Source: Lumbricus terrestris (lineage: Eukaryota; Annelida; Clitellata; Crassiclitellata; Lumbricidae). Taken from it: DNA of 64,000 nt. Positions 33,801 to 43,960 of this stretch are shown here, in pieces (position 1 is the first letter of the stretch; each line of letters starts with the position of its first letter). The notes beneath the pieces were generated by a model, which saw only the letters and a list, made by a program, of their open reading frames with translations, was not told the origin of the DNA and did no database searches. The translations under genes were made by a program, and so were the position numbers. The stretch is from the NCBI GenBank assembly GCA_949752735.1, contig OX457047.1, positions 34,508,363 to 34,572,362 on the forward strand. Reading direction: 5' to 3'.

Positions 33801-36800
33801 CCCAATCGTCCACTTGCTCAAAAAAGACACCTGCAGACATTGTGAACAGATTTTTCACTCTTTAAGGGCGAGAGTGCACTTAAAGACTATGTACATAGTG
33901 CACTAAATGACGAGTGTGCACTTACGGATGATATTGTAGGCCTACTTATGCACGAAACTGCACTAAAGAATATAAGAGTGCACTAAAGAACGAGAGTGTA
34001 CCTGGTACTAAAGGACTGGAGTGCAATAAAGGACGAGAGTGCACTTAAGGACGATAGTGCACTTAAGGGCGAGATTGCACTAAAGAACGAGAGTGCATTA
34101 AAGGACGAGAATGCACTAAAGGACTAGAGTGCACATAAGGACGAGGTTGCACTAAAGAATGAGAGTGCACTAAAGAGCCATAGCGCACTAAAGACCACCG
34201 TGTGGAAAACTAATGCGCCTCGACTTTAACAAGTTTATTATGGTTATTTAGCGCCACTAACTTTATAACGACCGAGCATTAATGAATGGCGCTGAGCAGA
34301 CTGCGAGTGAAGGAGCTGCGTAAGGACCTTGGGCAAGTCCTTCACTCGTATTGCTCAGCGCTCAACGTCTCCACAAAACAGTAACTCCTTCAGAAAAAAG
34401 TGAACCCCTACCCTCCTCGTTACAAGACGAGTGCACTAATGCACTATAGCAAATCTGCAACTGCTTGTGCCCCATAGAGTAAGGGGCGGTCATGGCTTTT
34501 TCTGTCTTTCATATAGTGTTACAGTGTTACTATAGGCTTCTCACATCCCTTTCCAACCGGTTTCTAATTTGACCTATATGCATGCACTGTTAGTTGATTT
34601 ATTTAATTCATTCATTCATTATTAGCATTTATATAGCGCCGCTTCAAGAAACTACTCAGAGGCGCTCCCAGCCCAGCCACGGCAAAAGAAAAAAGATTTA
34701 AGGGACTTAAGGAATAAGGATTGACTGGTCAGGTGGAGGAGATGGAGGTTAGGGGGGAGGTCATTCCAGATTGACGGCCCCACAACCGAGAAGGCTAATA
34801 ATCTTTTATTGGGTCTAATGATCGGCGCAGAGAAAGCGCAGAGAAAATCAGCGCAATGATGATTGAAAGCCAAAAAGCATCAACATCCAAGGATAATTAT
34901 TGAGTCGTTGAGAAAATTAAAAAGTTCGTTTGCCGCTATAGGTTATCTAACGCAGATACATGTAGCAACAACGATAATAAAAATATACAAACGGGAATTG
35001 GACAAGTTTCACAAGCATTTGGAATTATGATCAAAGATAAGAAAGATAGACCTATAGAAATTTACGTGACGATGATAGACCTACAACCGATTTTCCTACG
35101 CTGACCAGAATGCTAGACAATGCGAAAACAGGATGAGAGAAGAATTCTGACTGCAGAAATGAGTTGATGGCAGGAATTTCAAGACCATAGGAAACAGGAA
35201 TCGATGATATATTAGACAGCATTAAGTATCGAAGCAATTGTGTTAGACAAGTCCTTCAACGACTGTTTGAACAAGACTTAGAGAGAATGCCAATTGACCG
35301 AATTCCTCTTGATTGCCTACTTGCAAAAATACGAAGAAAAACCAAAATTTACAATATGGCAGTAAGTTAGGATAGCACACGGTTGCGGGTTCGACTCCGG
35401 GTAACGACCTTGGGCAAGTTGTTTGCGCACACGTGCCTCTGTCATCAAGCAGTGTAATTTGGTACTGGTGTAAGGTGGGAAGTAAACGGCAAGTCCTGCG
35501 ATACACTGACCTCGTATCCAGGACCTTGGTATTCGTCCATTGCTGGCTCAAGGCCATTGAAAAGAAGATGAGCGCCTCCCTGTGTTCCACATGGAACTGG
35601 ATGGACTTTACTTTTTTTTACTTTATATTCCAATTAAGACTAGACCTACTCTTGATAGAAAATGTCTAAATTAGGACTTAATACCGATTGACTTGACAAA
35701 TGAACAAGGGTAATGGATGTCATTTATTCGCACTCGTCACCGCAAGGACCGGATACAGAAATTTTCGAAAGAGGTGGGGCAATTTTTGGCCTTGGGTCTG
35801 AAAAAAAATCGTTCACATTTGGCCGAAAAAACTGACGACTTTTTAGTCGTTTGATCGAAATGTCTAGAAAATATTCCTGTTTTCACTGTAAAAATAGGCT
35901 AGCTGATGACCTTTTTTTAGTCATCTAGCCTATAATCGAAATGTCTTGAAGATTTGTCATTTTCCAGCCAATGCTAAGATATTTCGACACCTGGTGTTGT
36001 AGCCTATACTTTTCCTCTCACCTTTTTCCACTGCATTGGTTGAAAGCTTGTTGAAACCTAATGGGGGGAAGAACGTCCTGTGCGCATTCTGAATGGAGAG
36101 CATGGCCGGATTGGCCCCATGGATCCGCCCCTGATCACCGCCAAATGGCTGGCGTTAGGAACCGATGATAATATTCATTGCTTTACTGTTAATCCTAAAC
36201 GAAACTTAGCATCACCACCCGTGAAAAAGACTATGCGAGAAAAGTGACTTTACATTGACCAGTTCCTCTTCTGCCCACTAGGCCTAATGGTACGTCTCAA
36301 TTGGAAACATGAAAGTTATGGGATAGAGTGGCTGTGCTTCTCATCATATATAAAAAAACATATTGGCATGTATACAGAACAAGTTGGCAAATGCATCTCA
36401 ACATTAGGCCTATGCCCTATTGTGTTCTTGCTTTCTCTTGAACTATTAATGTGATTTGAACTACGGATCATTGACCATAGCGTTTGATATTCTATTTTAA
36501 TCTAACTGCAGTCTTAATTAGCCATCTCATAATTGTCCTTTTTTAGTGTCCTTAATAGGTAGGGGTCCCGAGCTCCATTGTCCACGGGCCACAGGCACCA
36601 CTGCATGCACTGCGTGGCTGGACTAGAATTCACGCGCAAATAATAATGTTTATAATTTCTTAAGTGTAAAGTACATATTATAATATACAGGCCTGTAATG
36701 CCGTATTCGTAAACAAGACATTACCGGCGTGCAACTTTGAAGCTAGAAGCGCAGGACTCTAAGATTATATTGATGTATAGCGTCAGATGGGTTGCTATGT

Positions 36801-39800
36801 GATAAAAAAAAGATCACAATCGGGATAAACTATAGAGGCATTATAGAGGAAATTAAACAATTTAAATAAGAAAAATATATATAATTAAATACATTTATGT
36901 TGCCTACACAAATGACATGAAGTTGACAAAGCGATGCCAGGTGCAAGTGTAAAAAATAACGCATTTTGCATGAACGTTGAAACAACGCGTGCAACAGCCG
37001 GCCAGGCGTCTCTGAAATGTCATTAAGTTTTAGAACATTAATCACTTAAGAAAAGTGACAAAAAATACTAAACTGAATGAGCAGTACAGGCATGTAGGCC
37101 TACATTCACCCAGGGATTTTTGCAGGGCCATAGTCAAACGGTAGAGATAAAAAAAACTCGGGTCAAAAGTCGTATTAGCGCAGTATTTGATTTGGAAATC
37201 TCCCAGGGGAAAGCTAAACCCCAAAAATTACATTCCCCAGAAATTTTCCCAGCTGATTTTTACATCTTTTATTGCATTGGACGAACTGTTGCAGAGTAGA
37301 GAGTACAAAGAGAGCAAACAACTTCATCGTTCAAGAACTTACCCGCAACATCCGCTGAATCATTTCTTAGGACCTCGATGGCTAAATCGAAAGACGCTGT
37401 AAGGTTTTCAAACGACGGGTTTGGAGCCGAAAGGTACGGTTGACAGAAAGTTGGACGAACTCCTCGAATCTCTACTTCACAACCGCCCCAGTACCAGAAG
37501 TAACTACGCTTTCCCTTCAAACAAATTTCAATATAGGCCTAAGCAGCACGTTTTGTAATGTAATGCAATTAGTAATTTCTATAGCGCCTATAATACACGC
37601 TGTCCCAATAAAAAGTAAACCCCCAGCAAAAAGCTTCATAACTCGGTGAAAACTTTAAGTAATTGACTGTGACGAAGTGAAGTCCATGGCCAGCTACATG
37701 ATACAACTGCAGGTGGTCAAAATTTCCTCCTTGTTCACGGACACACGACCGTAGATGTAGACGCCAATGTTTGATGGTCTGGTCGATGATCACGTGGTCA
37801 AACAGCTGCCACTCTTCAAACAGACGCGCCCTGCATACCTACATGTATAGGTTATCGATGTCGGGAACGAGAAACGCGCCCCTCCAGTATACTCCGGATT
37901 GATGTCTGGACTTTTGGGCGGCCACAGCCGCGGGATATGAAGCTTGGTGTCTCCCGGGATAGCTACTACACTACTATTTCTACGGTCGTGTGTTAGTGAA
38001 CAGGGAGGACATTTTCAACAACAGCTGTACTACTGCTGTAGCTGAACTCACTTCCTTTCAGCCTTTGTATTTTTGAAATTTCAATTTTTCGGCGCTGCAT
38101 TTTAAACACTCATAAATTGGACAGAAGTAGCCTACTTCTACAATTGCACAAATCTATTTAGAACTGCATATTTTTGTGTAGAACTGCATCCTAAAAAAGT
38201 CCACCTTCCACTCAATTTAATATAATGAGGAATAACACTAAGTTTATCAAGCATCGTCAATAACGAGCTATTTAATTACGGAGTACAACACAATGTCATT
38301 ACTGCCGACACAAATGTATGTATGTGCACTTGTTATAGCGCCCCTTCAAGCCATCTACTCAGAGGCGCTCCCGACTGCAGAGCGGACACTGCATCGGAGT
38401 TTCACGCCGAAGCGCTGAGCAATTGCGAGTAAAGGACTTATAATAGACCTACTAAGAATCTCTTAAGAGGCTCGTGGTCAGCCATCTACTGAGTGGTATG
38501 ATAAAAAGGCGTGACTGGTCGAACTGACCTGTTTCTCGGCGGTCACCCACAGAGGTTCTCCGTCGTCCCACCAGAGTGGTAGGAACTGATCTGCGTTTTC
38601 TCCAATGAGGAAATACTTTCCAGACGGAGGGTCGTACATATAGTTATGGATGATGCCGTGCGATTCTGCATGAAGACCTATCATAATCAATCAATCAATC
38701 AATCAGTCAATCAAAGCAACAGTCACGACATTTTAATCGTGTAAACCCAGAAGTCTATTTATCGCTGTGACTTGTGACTAAACAAATAAGGAATGTCTTA
38801 TATATAGATATTCGTTTAATTCGTGAAAAACGTCCCGGTTGACACACCGCAGCCTGGTTACATGGTGACATCAAGAGAGACAAACATCATCATCATCATC
38901 ATCAACATCCTTAGGCTCAGTGCCCGTAGGAGTCCGACGCCACTCTCTGTCTGAGTCTGTCTCGCGTCATGTTGCCCAGCTTCAACCGGTCCGGTCAGCA
39001 GGTCTGCTCCATACCATTAACATCTTGGAGCAGCTAGACCACCTTGTCTGAATGAAGAGAATATTGGGGGAGAGAGGCATGAAGGACAACCTGGGTCAAA
39101 GCCCGTATGTGTCCCATGCTCTCTCCCCCGACTCTCTCCACGGGTCTGTCCTGACCGGCCTGTGCATGTCTGCTCCACATCATGACACCTTGAGGCATCT
39201 GGGTTGCTATGTCACTTGTGTCGTGGTTTTTGCGGATTTCAATCGTCTTGGTCTTTTACTGCCAGAGTATCGCCACCCATCTGGCAAACCTTCCTCATTT
39301 TGTCCGGGCTTAGAACCGGCACAGGGACGTTGTTGGTTCCCTGTGGCAGAGGATGGATGCAGTTTAACGTCATGCCCAGGACCAACAAACATCATAAAAT
39401 GAAATTAAAACGTCTTACCAAAAAAAAAAGCACTCTAATTGGGCAACGTATCCACTTGAACCCTGTCAAACGAGACCAAAGAGATTACACTAAATGTTCA
39501 TTTGCGGTTGGAAGATTCGACTGCATTGGACACGATTGACCACTCTAACTCACGAGCTGAAACTAAGAAAATAAAATTGCTAGCAGATCCTTATTTACTT
39601 CTCTGGATAACCTCAATGGACTGCTTCAGCTCTTTTATCCTAACTGACTTTTAAAAGCGCTTTCAAGGTGGATGTCTAACAGATTTAAACTAAATTGTTC
39701 TCTGGGAGATGCAAATTAGATGTGGTTACCTAATAAATGTTGACCAGATGGCTGTCTGTCAGCTGTAATCATGCAGTTCAAATGGTTGTCTAACAGAATC

Positions 39801-40588
39801 TGATGTGAAATAATTAATTGTCTATCCGATAGAAACTATGCAGTTGTGTCTTCATGCTCGGTTCTATTCAATATGAAACTTGGCAGGATTTTATATCAGA
39901 GTATTGACAAGCTCAAGCACAGACAGTGCTCCTCTAAAGTACCGGGTTGGCCTACTTAAGTTACAAGGCACTGACACATCCTAATTAAATCTGCAGGCCT
40001 TTAAGGGACTTTAATGCGGTTCCTGCATACAATAGTTGCAGATCCAGTCATCTGAACTTGAATTGTTGATAGCTAGAAGCCCGCCTATTCAAGTAGCCTA
40101 CCGTAACGTAACGCACACAAATTATGTCGCTAAATTGGAGCTTTAAACTTAAATTCATATTTATTATGGAGTGGAAGCCTTGATAATTTAAAATAAAAAT
40201 CGATTGAAAGGTTTAACGAAACGCCTATGAACTCTTATGAAAAATTAGACACGAGTTAATATCTAAACTGTGTGAGGAAAAAATAGACTGCAAATTTATT
40301 GGTTTTAAAAATGAACTTGCATGTACCTGTCATAAGCGAATAGTAGTTTACGTATGAAAGGGATGGAAAGTCCGGTTTTAAACTTTTAGCACGAACTCCA
40401 TTCTCTTGAATCCTTCGAAATCCAGGAAGAGGATTCGCCTTGAAGAAGGTCTCCAGATAATCCCATCGGAAACCATCCAACAGGATCAACAGGAGTTTGT
40501 TTCCATCGGAAGCAGTCACCTGCTGTATGAACGTAGACGTCGTCAGCCAAGAGAAGACGACAGTCAAGAACAGAACTTTGAAATTCAT
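30345..40588 (-). CDS. ENPP6: ENPP6-like choline-specific glycerophosphodiesterase, copy 2 (7 exons, 459 aa)
   Basis: Tandem paralogue of the gene at 9319-17829, with the same seven-exon structure and phases. Exons (minus strand): 40327-40588, 38529-38677, 37343-37514, 33502-33830, 31734-31877, 31096-31183, 30345-30580. All junctions are GT-AG and the frame has no stop. Exon 1 is two codons longer (in the signal peptide) and exon 7 six codons shorter (a contracted glycine/alanine stretch). Metal ligands D38, D202, H206, D258, H259 and H363 and nucleophile Ser78 are present. It has the family-consensus FSDHGM, where copy 1 has FADHGM, and [10 protein letters not shown], where copy 1 has VDHWGHEFGP. 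The intact frame and shared splice sites argue that both copies are expressed proteins. Role is as for copy 1: secreted or GPI-anchored hydrolysis of choline phosphodiesters, by homology. Confidence 0.93.
30738..30813. repeat. (AAT)n array in intron 6 of copy 2
   Basis: About 25 AAT units. Copy 1 has only four or so at 9762-9772. Confidence 0.9.
31096..31183 (-). CDS. ENPP6: ENPP6-like copy 2, exon 6
   Basis: 88 bases, with the metal ligand H363 in HGYDNE. The donor is GTAAAT. Confidence 0.92.
31285..31498 (-). repeat. tRNA-headed SINE (family S), copy 2 only
   Basis: It runs from a GTATGTGCACTTGTTATAGC 3' end to the CGCGGTAGTGTAGTGGTGG head (minus strand), with a GGTTCGAGCTTCGAACC B-box region. 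Unit 1 reads GGAATTGCTACAGATGAG with no insertion at about 10227. It lies in intron 5. Confidence 0.85.
31605..31705. repeat. (TATTG)n microsatellite in intron 5 of copy 2
   Basis: Shorter homologue of 10316-10490. Confidence 0.8.
31734..31877 (-). CDS. ENPP6: ENPP6-like copy 2, exon 5
   Basis: 144 bases, with [12 protein letters not shown] and [12 protein letters not shown]. The donor is GTTCGG, non-consensus after GT. Confidence 0.88.
32455..32650 (+). pseudogene. Non-LTR 3' terminal relic, unit 2
   Basis: Homologue of 11235-11441, with the GCATTTGCTGTGGTAGG...TGGAACTGCC segment encoding [12 protein letters not shown]. Confidence 0.55.
32671..33292. repeat. 17-bp minisatellite, expanded in copy 2 only
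   Basis: Tandem GTCTGACCTGTAACATA units, mostly 17 bp, with TATAATAACATA variants that form a higher-order block of about 107 bp (blocks near 33010, 33115 and 33190). Copy 1 retains only one or two decayed units around the MITE at 11486-11846. It lies in intron 4. Confidence 0.9.
33502..33830 (-). CDS. ENPP6: ENPP6-like copy 2, exon 4
   Basis: 329 bases, with metal ligands in [10 protein letters not shown] and FSDHGM. Acceptor CTGCAG, donor GTGAGT. Confidence 0.93.
33858..34200. repeat. 18-bp minisatellite, unit 2
   Basis: Homologue of 12408-12850, shorter and without the (AT)n block. A TAGGCCTA octamer interrupts one unit at 33937-33944. Confidence 0.85.
34318..34372 (+). repeat. SINE fragment, copy 2 only
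   Basis: GTAAGGACCTTGGGCAAGTC and the next 25 bases, from the SINE body, inserted between GGAGCTGC and CTCAACGTC. Unit 1 is contiguous there (about 12970). Confidence 0.6.
34605..34815 (-). pseudogene. Non-LTR 3' end relic, copy 2 only
   Basis: The minus-strand frame has [20 protein letters not shown] and a phenylalanine-rich tail (CR1-type ORF2 C-terminus). An (AATG)n-like 3' end follows at 34605-34620. Unit 1 lacks it at about 13225. Confidence 0.8.
35375..36515. other. 1.1-kb block present only in copy 2 (intron 3)
   Basis: The flanks align with 13775-13790 in copy 1. The block begins with a B-box-like GGGTTCGACTCC that copy 1 partly keeps, so deletion in copy 1 is as likely as insertion. 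It includes a probable hAT at 35744-36133. The rest has no recognisable content. Confidence 0.5.
35744..36133. mobile_element. Probable hAT element
   Basis: The ends AAGGACCGGAT and ATCCGCCCCTG are imperfect inverted repeats. The flanks GTCACCGC (35736-35743) and ATCACCGC (36134-36141) match 7 of 8. It contains two A/T-tract hairpins (GACGACTTTTTAGTCGT, GATGACCTTTTTTTAGTCATC) like those in other hATs here. Confidence 0.55.
37343..37514 (-). CDS. ENPP6: ENPP6-like copy 2, exon 3
   Basis: 172 bases, with [14 protein letters not shown]. The donor is GTAAGT. Confidence 0.92.
37596..38140. mobile_element. Right-truncated Tc1/mariner MITE, unit 2
   Basis: Homologue of 15423-15960. It starts after TA with CACGCTGTCCC and includes a relic of a transposase C-terminus. 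Confidence 0.7.
38312..38440 (-). repeat. 5'-truncated SINE (family S), copy 2 only
   Basis: It has the (TATG) tail and body but no tRNA-like head. Unit 1 reads CACACATATAATAGGCC without it (about 16130). Confidence 0.8.
38529..38677 (-). CDS. ENPP6: ENPP6-like copy 2, exon 2
   Basis: 149 bases, with [13 protein letters not shown]. The acceptor lies beside a short (GATT)n run. The donor is GTCAGT. Confidence 0.92.
38686..38708. repeat. (AATC)n at the exon 2 acceptor, copy 2
   Basis: About six units, against ten in copy 1. Confidence 0.8.
38810..39435 (-). pseudogene. Non-LTR 3' end fragment and flank, copy 2 only
   Basis: The minus strand from about 39055 to 38888 gives a sequence related to 48950-49115, ending in (GAT)n at 38888-38907. 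The remaining part to 39435 has no clear identity. Unit 1 lacks the whole block. It lies in intron 1. Confidence 0.6.
40327..40588 (-). CDS. ENPP6: ENPP6-like copy 2, coding exon 1
   Basis: Signal peptide, metal ligand D38, nucleophile S78. The donor is GTACAT, phase 1. Confidence 0.92.
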
Positions 40589-41764
40589 GGCTGACCGCTG
40601 GATCAATCAGACCTTAGCAGCGTTGATGCTGTGACTTGTTGCTCGAGGCGGATGACAATCTGAAGAAAATGCATCAACGAATCGCAGATTGAATTCGTCG
40701 ATTTAAAAGTTTGCATGCAGACATACAATTGACCTATTTGCATGCGATCATTGCTAGTACAGCCTACTTACATACATAATCAGTTGCCGGCGAGAAATCA
40801 AAATCAATCTGTTGCTTAGAACACGTCTGCGTGCCTCTTGCCTCTTGGTCGGAACAGTTAAATGTCCATACAGTATTCAGGTACTTGAAGGCTAAGGGAA
40901 ACAGTGATTTTTGATTGTTGAACGACTTTTTGAGGGAAGGAGGCGAATCTGAGCTACGAAGAGAGAGCGAGAGAGAGAGCGAGAAGCATTCGACACTTGT
41001 TGAACCAAGAGTGCAAGAGAACAGTGTTCGGCGTCGTATTTCAGCTCAAAATAAGACATGCATGCGACTTGAAGATCGCCGGTGTCGCGTGACAGTCCCC
41101 CCTAAAAGTCTCTCCCGGAGACTTTATTTCGAGACAGATTCTTCACCGGCGGATCTGTTCCAGAATAAATTCGCCCCCGGAGAGTATATTCTGAAATAAA
41201 GTCTTCGTGGAGGAGAGAATATTTCCGCCGTCCACGAAATAAAGTCTCCCCCGTTCAGCGTGAAATGGGTTACAGCTGCGTCAACTTTAGAGAGGTTAGT
41301 TTACGTTGCCAGATTGCATAGCAAGAAAATATAAATACTTTTACATCAGAAATTTTTTCCAATACAGAGTTTCAGCCAGGGGAGACTCTGATTCGGGGGG
41401 AGGGAATTTGTATCGGGGGATACTTTATATCGGCAACGAGGACGAATGTACGAAGCTGGTAGTGATTCGAGGTATAGGTAGGAGAAGCCTGTGTAGGCTA
41501 CAGCTCATGGTATTAGAATTACGAGTTTCTTCATAGTTGAACGCGCATCGCCACGTGAGCTAAGGTGCATGTTTTCGATGCGTTGCAGCCTTTTGAGCTC
41601 GACGAACCTGCAAAATCGCAATGAGCACAATCAAGACGTGTGGAAAAATGAGAAGAGGCTCTGCATGGTTTGAGTCGTAATTTTTATTATTGCTCAGAGT
41701 CGACCTGATATATTGCTCTGGTGTGATCATTATGGTGCGAGAGTAGTAGGTAGACTGTTACTTT

Positions 41765-41940
41765 AAGGCCAATCTAGGTCAAGGTCAAGGTCAAAGGTCC
41801 AGGTGATGACGTAATGGGGTCAAGGTGATGACGTAATGAGGTCATGGTTATGATGTAATGAGGTCATGGTTCTTACATAACTAGGTCATGGTTATTACGT
41901 AAGTGCGGAACCGGAAGTGCGGAACCGGAAATGCGGACCC
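41765..41940. repeat. Degenerate tandem GGTCATGGTTATGACGTAATGA repeats
   Basis: Five or so units of about 28 bp, then two GTGCGGAACCGGAA units. The origin is unclear. They lie just past the end of unit 2. Confidence 0.65.
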
Positions 41941-42270
41941 CGCGGGGGAGGGGCAGCCCACGCGCTCAGAGCATCACCTAGCGAACCCTAACCCTTATTC
42001 AAATTACAACGGGAGAAGACATGCCCTTTGACCTCCGGAAGTGCACACACAAGCGTCCCAGTGTACCGGAAGTAACAAAGGCTTACATTGGCCTCCCAGC
42101 ACTCAGTGCCACTCCCTCTCAGAAGCAGCCCCGAGTATGAAAATTAATATTTTCCATCATCATCATTCTTCTGTTTTACGACGCCGTATGGCACGCAGGC
42201 CGTTGACGTCTTTTGACAATTTTTCTTCTGTATGTCGACGTTTGGCCTTTTGGCTCTTTTTTTCTCCGCT
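41941..42270. other. Intergenic, nothing recognised
   Basis: A CCTAACCCTTA stretch near 41985 is too short to be telomeric. Confidence 0.4.
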
Positions 42271-42356
42271 CTTTTGTGGCTCTCTGGCTCTTTTGTGGCT
42301 CTCTGGCTCTTTTGTGGCTCTCTGGCTCTTTTGTGGCTCTCTGGCTCTTTTGTGAA
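42271..42356. repeat. 18-bp tandem repeat TTTTGTGGCTCTCTGGCTC type
   Basis: Four to five near-perfect units (TGTGGCTCTCTGGCTCTT). Confidence 0.9.
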
Positions 42357-42494
42357 TCTTTGGCTCTCTTTTTTTGGCATTTATATCTTCATATTTACAT
42401 TTATTTACAAGTTCACATAATTTTCATTTTTATATTTTCTAGTTTGCATACATGTTTGATTAATGATGTAAACATGATTATACATTAGCACTAA

Positions 42495-43073
42495 TTAAAG
42501 TACTTTTCCTTTGTTTATTTCATTTATAAGGTTATATACTGTGCTTTGTATGCATCCCAAACCAAGCACACTCTTCAGATTAAATTCTTCCTTAAACACA
42601 TTACACGCGTTTCTTAGTATAGTTGCAATATTTTCTTTAGTACATTCTAGTAACATATGTTTTATAGTGTCAGTGACCAGACACGTGTCACATAAGCCTG
42701 TAGGATGTTTTCCTATCATTAATAGTCTTTTGTTAGTATTTGCTATTCCTAGCCTCAATCTTCCTATTTGTACCTCTTTTTGTCTTAAAGGGTCCATAAA
42801 CTTAATATCTGTATTTACAGTCGGGCATATGGTTTTATAAAAATGTCCCTTGCGTTCCTTATCATATTCCATCTGCCATTTGTTTATTATATATGGTTTT
42901 ATTAGACTATTTATTTCTTCGATTTCTAGATAATTTGTTGAATTTAAACAGTCTAAATCTAATGCTTCTTTGGCCAGTAAATCAGCCTTTTCGTTTCCTT
43001 TTACATCTACATGGCTTGGAATCCAAACCATTTCGACTGTATTTTTATCTAATTTATTAATTTGTTTCATCAA
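42495..43073 (-). pseudogene. I-like element: RNase H end and C-terminal domain
   Basis: 192 codons include WIPSHVDVKGNEKAD, the final RNase H motif. CDTCLVTDTIKHMLLEC follows, a CCHC-like zinc finger typical of this clade's C-terminus. The 3' end lies near 42490. Confidence 0.88.
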
Positions 43074-43200
43074 TTCATTAAATAAATTGGGTCGTGCTTT
43101 GCATTTACTCTTTTTAATCGATGTTAGTAGGCTACACTAGTCTTAGTGAATCAGAGAATATTACATATTTATCACTATCTTGTTTGTCGGAGTTTGCTAT

Positions 43201-43955
43201 TCATCTTATTGTTTCTATTAATGTCGTCATCTCTGCTGCATAAATGCTAGAGTTATTACATATTTTAAATTTCTTATCTATTGATAAACTCGGTATTGTA
43301 AAAGCTGCTCCTACTGAATCCTGTACTTTAGATCCATCAGTATATAAATGTATCGATGATTTATAATTTGATATTACTTGCAATGCCTCTCTCCTTAAGT
43401 ACTCAGGACTGTCAGTTTTTTTGTTAACTTGTTTTGAAAGACTAGTGTCAATATTAATTTTTTTGTATTTCCAAGGGGGATAGATTGGAAAATTAGGGCC
43501 TAAGTATAGATACTCAAGATCTGTTATAAATTCCTTAGTCCTATAATAAAAGGAATGATCCTTTATGTTATGGGTCTTATATAAATCAGTACAGTGTTCT
43601 TGAAGTACTTCACTGCAAGTATGATCTTTTGCACCTAATATTTTTACTGCCTTTTTAATTGAATTAAATTCTCTTCGCAGTTTCAGAGGTAGCTCACCAC
43701 ACTCATTTTGCAAGGCCGATATCGCCGTTCCCTTTGGGGCACCACAGCACAACCTTAATGCTTCTGTCTGTATGGTTTGAAGTTTGTTTAAATTTGTTTT
43801 GCTGGCCGATGCATACGCTACATCTCCGTAATCTAATATTGATCTAATTAATGTCTTTAATGCCTTATACACCATCAGCATACTCTTCTTTGATGCCCCC
43901 CAATGGCATCCTGAAATGGCTCTCATAAGGTTAATTCTTTTTTTACATTTTTCTA
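43201..43955 (-). pseudogene. I-like element: RT thumb and RNase H start
   Basis: The frame resumes after the MITE with MRAISGCHWGASKKSML, LDYGDVAYASAS and a spacer. LYTDGSKVQDSVGAAF (RNase H first Asp) and YAAEMTTL (Glu) follow. It ends at a nonsense codon just before the third RNase H motif (FSDS, about 43150). Confidence 0.88.
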
Positions 43956-43960
43956 TTATA

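Larger units (their letters stand above)
24088..41745. repeat. Segmental tandem duplication, unit 2
   Basis: Same gene and flank order as 3609-19240, about 2 kb longer because of its own insertions (26306-27511, 28218-28589, 29732-30090, 31285-31498, 32671-33290, 34605-34815, 35375-36515, 38312-38440, 38810-39435). Alignment ends near GATCATTATGGTGCGAG (about 41740). Confidence 0.9.

Noticed and set aside
39052..39539. Plus-strand frames of 111-116 codons in intron 1 of copy 2
   Set aside because: Opposite strand within a copy-2-only repeat block, with no recognisable domain.
41975..42000. CCTAACCCTTA as telomere-like sequence
   Set aside because: Only one and a half imperfect units.
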